Of a stretch of DNA of 29,051 nucleotides, positions 27,654 through 29,051 are shown in pieces; positions within the stretch are counted from its first letter, which is position 1, and each line of letters starts with the position of its first letter. The stretch is taken from positions 1 to 29,051 of IMG/VR virus record IMGVR_UViG_3300018080_000470. The stretch is one strand, 5' to 3'. The DNA is from a virus. The position numbers and the translations under genes are program-made. The notes beneath the pieces were generated by a model. It had not been told where the DNA came from. It ran no database searches and saw nothing but the letters and a program-made list of their open reading frames with translations.

Positions 27654-27670
27654 AAAAACATGAGCGGAAA

Positions 27671-28321
27671 ATGACTTTTCTTTTAAAAGATAGAGCCAGG
27701 TGGGCGATTAATTACATTTCCGAAAAGAATAGTTTGTCAAACACAAAAATCGGAAAGATGCTCGGGATATCTGGGGATACCGTCAACAGTTATCGAAGTA
27801 AGACAACGGATCCTAAAGTGAATTTTATAGTGAATTTTTGTGATGCCTTCGGTTTCGACCTTAAATGGTTTGTAAAAGGGGATGGGGAGCCGTTTCCAGG
27901 CGCTCGAGAACAATTCCCGGAGATCTGTGGAGAACCTGTTGATATTTCAGTTTGCCCGGCAGAAGAGAATAGCTCTTTTCCAAACAATTATACGGATTTA
28001 GACACTGGGAACATTTTGATACAGGGAAGGCCTGCGAGAAGAGTCATTATCGATAAACCAAAAGAGATCCCCGTTAATGATCAAAAAATGGGTCTCGGTA
28101 TGGCCGTCGATATGCTGGCAACGATCTTCAATTCTGGCAACCACACAATAATCCGTGCGATAATGGATAACTTGGAGGCATTCAGCGATGCCGTCACCAG
28201 GCGCCAAGAAGACAGTGACCGTATCCGGAAACTGGAAGATAAATGTGAGGAGTTGATGAAAAGGATTGAAACATTAGAGGAAAAAGCCAAATCCGAAAGC
28301 GTAAAAAAAAGCGCTGCATAA
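27671..28321 (+). CDS. Helix-turn-helix phage repressor with C-terminal coiled coil
   Basis: The 216-residue protein has an N-terminal HTH (NSLSNTKIGKMLGISGDTVNSYRSKTTDPKVNFIVNFCDAFGFDLKWFVKGDGEPF) of the Xre/BldC-like type, a middle linker, and a C-terminal coiled coil (RRQEDSDRIRKLEDKCEELMKRIETLEEKAKSE) suited to oligomerisation. There is no S24 peptidase domain, so induction probably does not rely on self-cleavage. It is the only clear plus-strand regulator facing the early promoter, and operators O1/O2 flank its start. It is the likely lysogenic repressor, in the position of Mu c. Confidence 0.85.
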   Translation: MTFLLKDRARWAINYISEKNSLSNTKIGKMLGISGDTVNSYRSKTTDPKVNFIVNFCDAFGFDLKWFVKGDGEPFPGAREQFPEICGEPVDISVCPAEENSSFPNNYTDLDTGNILIQGRPARRVIIDKPKEIPVNDQKMGLGMAVDMLATIFNSGNHTIIRAIMDNLEAFSDAVTRRQEDSDRIRKLEDKCEELMKRIETLEEKAKSESVKKSAA

Positions 28322-28429
28322 CGATAATAATGCCATCATCCTTTATAAAATCTAAAGTCGTTGATTTAACCAAATACGCCGCATTCCGCAACAATAGCAA
28401 CACGTTATGCCCCAACTGAAAGGGCGAGG

Positions 28430-28786
28430 GTGAAAATAATGGGATATGATCGATATTCATTGTTTTACAGTCTGCCTCATTATGTTTGGATTATTATCGG
28501 TCTTTTGTTGTTTGTTTATGCCATTATGCTTTTTCTGCTTCCCGTTTTTGTTTTCATGACGCAGCATTACGTTTATAAAATACTAAAAGAGCTGGAAAAA
28601 TTAAACAAACAACTTATTCCATTAAACCGACAGTCCACCCTGAAATTTGATTATCCAATCTGTGACCAATGCAAAGACCCAGTGCACCCGCAAAACCTTA
28701 AGATTCATGACAATAAACGTCTATGCCCTCTCTGTTTCGCCGACGCGTCTAAATATCCACCGGCCATTTACCAGGATTATTTATAA
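28430..28786 (+). CDS. Two-helix membrane protein with C-terminal zinc ribbon
   Basis: The product has about 118 residues. A hydrophobic segment (YVWIIIGLLLFVYAIMLFLLPVFVFMTQ) forms one long or two short membrane helices. A cytosolic part then has YPICDQCKDPVHPQNLKIHDNKRLCPLCFADAS, a four-Cys zinc ribbon (CDQC, CPLC). The frame starts at GTG 28430; ATG 28439 is also possible. It follows the repressor on the same strand and may be expressed in lysogeny, so a superinfection-exclusion role is possible but unproved. Confidence 0.6.
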   Translation: MKIMGYDRYSLFYSLPHYVWIIIGLLLFVYAIMLFLLPVFVFMTQHYVYKILKELEKLNKQLIPLNRQSTLKFDYPICDQCKDPVHPQNLKIHDNKRLCPLCFADASKYPPAIYQDYL

Positions 28787-28865
28787 TGTTTTGAAGGATA
28801 TTCAGTCGGACATTGATTCGTTAACGAAAAACGTATATGTAATCGCAAAAATCTTTCAAAAATTT

Positions 28866-29051
28866 TCTAAGAAATTTCCCCCCTGAAATTTCTCAAACTA
28901 AATGCAAATTTTTAGCAATAATCCTGCAATTTTACCGAATTTTTTTTGCAAGGTGAGAAATTTCTGTAAGTGGATAACTGTTTGTTATTCCATCTCATCC
29001 CGCCTTGTCCCGCCCTATCCCGCATTTCTCATACCTCCTGCCAATTAACAC
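28866..29051. other. AT-rich non-coding end region with repeated TGAGAAAT motifs and phased TCCCGC repeats
   Basis: GAAATTTC occurs at 28871, 28885 and 28957, and TGAGAAAT at 28954 (plus) and at about 28887-28894 and 29025-29032 (minus). Near the edge TCCCGC repeats three times with exact 10-bp spacing (28998, 29008, 29018). No gene with a plausible ribosome site is visible. Position beyond the repressor matches the left end of a Mu-like genome, where transposase-binding sites lie, but I could not locate the terminal dinucleotide. Confidence 0.45.

Noticed and set aside
28791-28886. Possible 31-residue plus-strand peptide starting at TTG (LKDIQSDIDSLTKN...)
   Set aside because: The peptide looks helical and plausible, but it needs a TTG start with no ribosome site, so I cannot support it as a gene.
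1-29051. tRNA, rRNA, CRISPR arrays, insertion sequences
   Set aside because: I saw no cloverleaf, no rRNA-like stretch, no regularly spaced identical repeats with unique spacers, and no transposase other than the MuA-like gene.

Overview
The window is most of a Mu-like (transposable) prophage or phage genome, lying almost entirely on the minus strand, so gene order reads right to left. The host cannot be named from this sequence. The fairly GC-rich coding sequence, the many zinc-ribbon proteins and the types of accessory gene would suit a Desulfobacterota-like (old Deltaproteobacteria) host, but that is inference. MuA-type transposase, MuB ATPase, Gam, a GemA/gp16 homologue and a full Mu-type head module are all recognisable. 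No tail sheath gene is seen. The tail tube, frameshifting chaperone and modest tape measure suggest a long non-contractile tail, as in B3/D3112-type transposable siphophages.

Layout from right to left. 28.9-29.05 kb: AT-rich non-coding DNA with repeated TGAGAAAT-type motifs, a candidate phage end. 27.4-28.8 kb: plus-strand HTH repressor and a membrane/zinc-ribbon protein, facing a minus-strand early promoter across an operator region. 21.3-27.0 kb: early operon with Ner-like regulator, accessory DNA-binding protein, MuA, MuB, winged-helix proteins, Gam and GemA/gp16. 19.0-21.3 kb: a tight run of small zinc-ribbon and single-helix membrane proteins, several below usual annotation size. 18.8-18.93 kb: two tandem minus-strand terminators. 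17.4-18.8 kb: a separate small operon with a BRO-N antirepressor-like protein and a DUF2513 protein, ending in a structured segment and a strong terminator at 17.29-17.40 kb.

15.0-17.3 kb: lysis and packaging entry genes (secreted protein, 3-TM holin, small membrane coiled-coil protein, winged-helix protein, small terminase); no endolysin is recognisable. 8.85-15.06 kb: large terminase, portal, MuF-like protein, protease with nested scaffold, capsid cement and major capsid protein. 6.6-8.8 kb: an inserted cargo block with a signal-peptide-bearing protein and an O-antigen polymerase/ligase-like membrane protein. 1-6.6 kb: head-tail connector (DUF1320), an Lcl/DUF1566 lectin-like protein, tail completion proteins, tail tube, chaperone with a -1 frameshift, tape measure, and the start of a minor tail gene cut by the window edge.

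Three observations stand out. (1) The MuF-like head gene is interrupted by one in-frame TGA exactly where the family has the first Cys of its CxC motif, and coding continues in frame with the conserved C-terminus: selenocysteine, readthrough or a point nonsense mutation. (2) The tail chaperone gene ends in an A-AAA-AAC slippery site with a 5-nt spacer and an 8-bp GC stem, opening an otherwise start-less 109-codon frame that ends exactly at the tape-measure start. (3) A structured, possibly pseudoknotted segment and terminator sit between the antirepressor operon and the late genes. A degenerate 8-bp-period repeat (CGGTTCNC-like) also recurs at four places.
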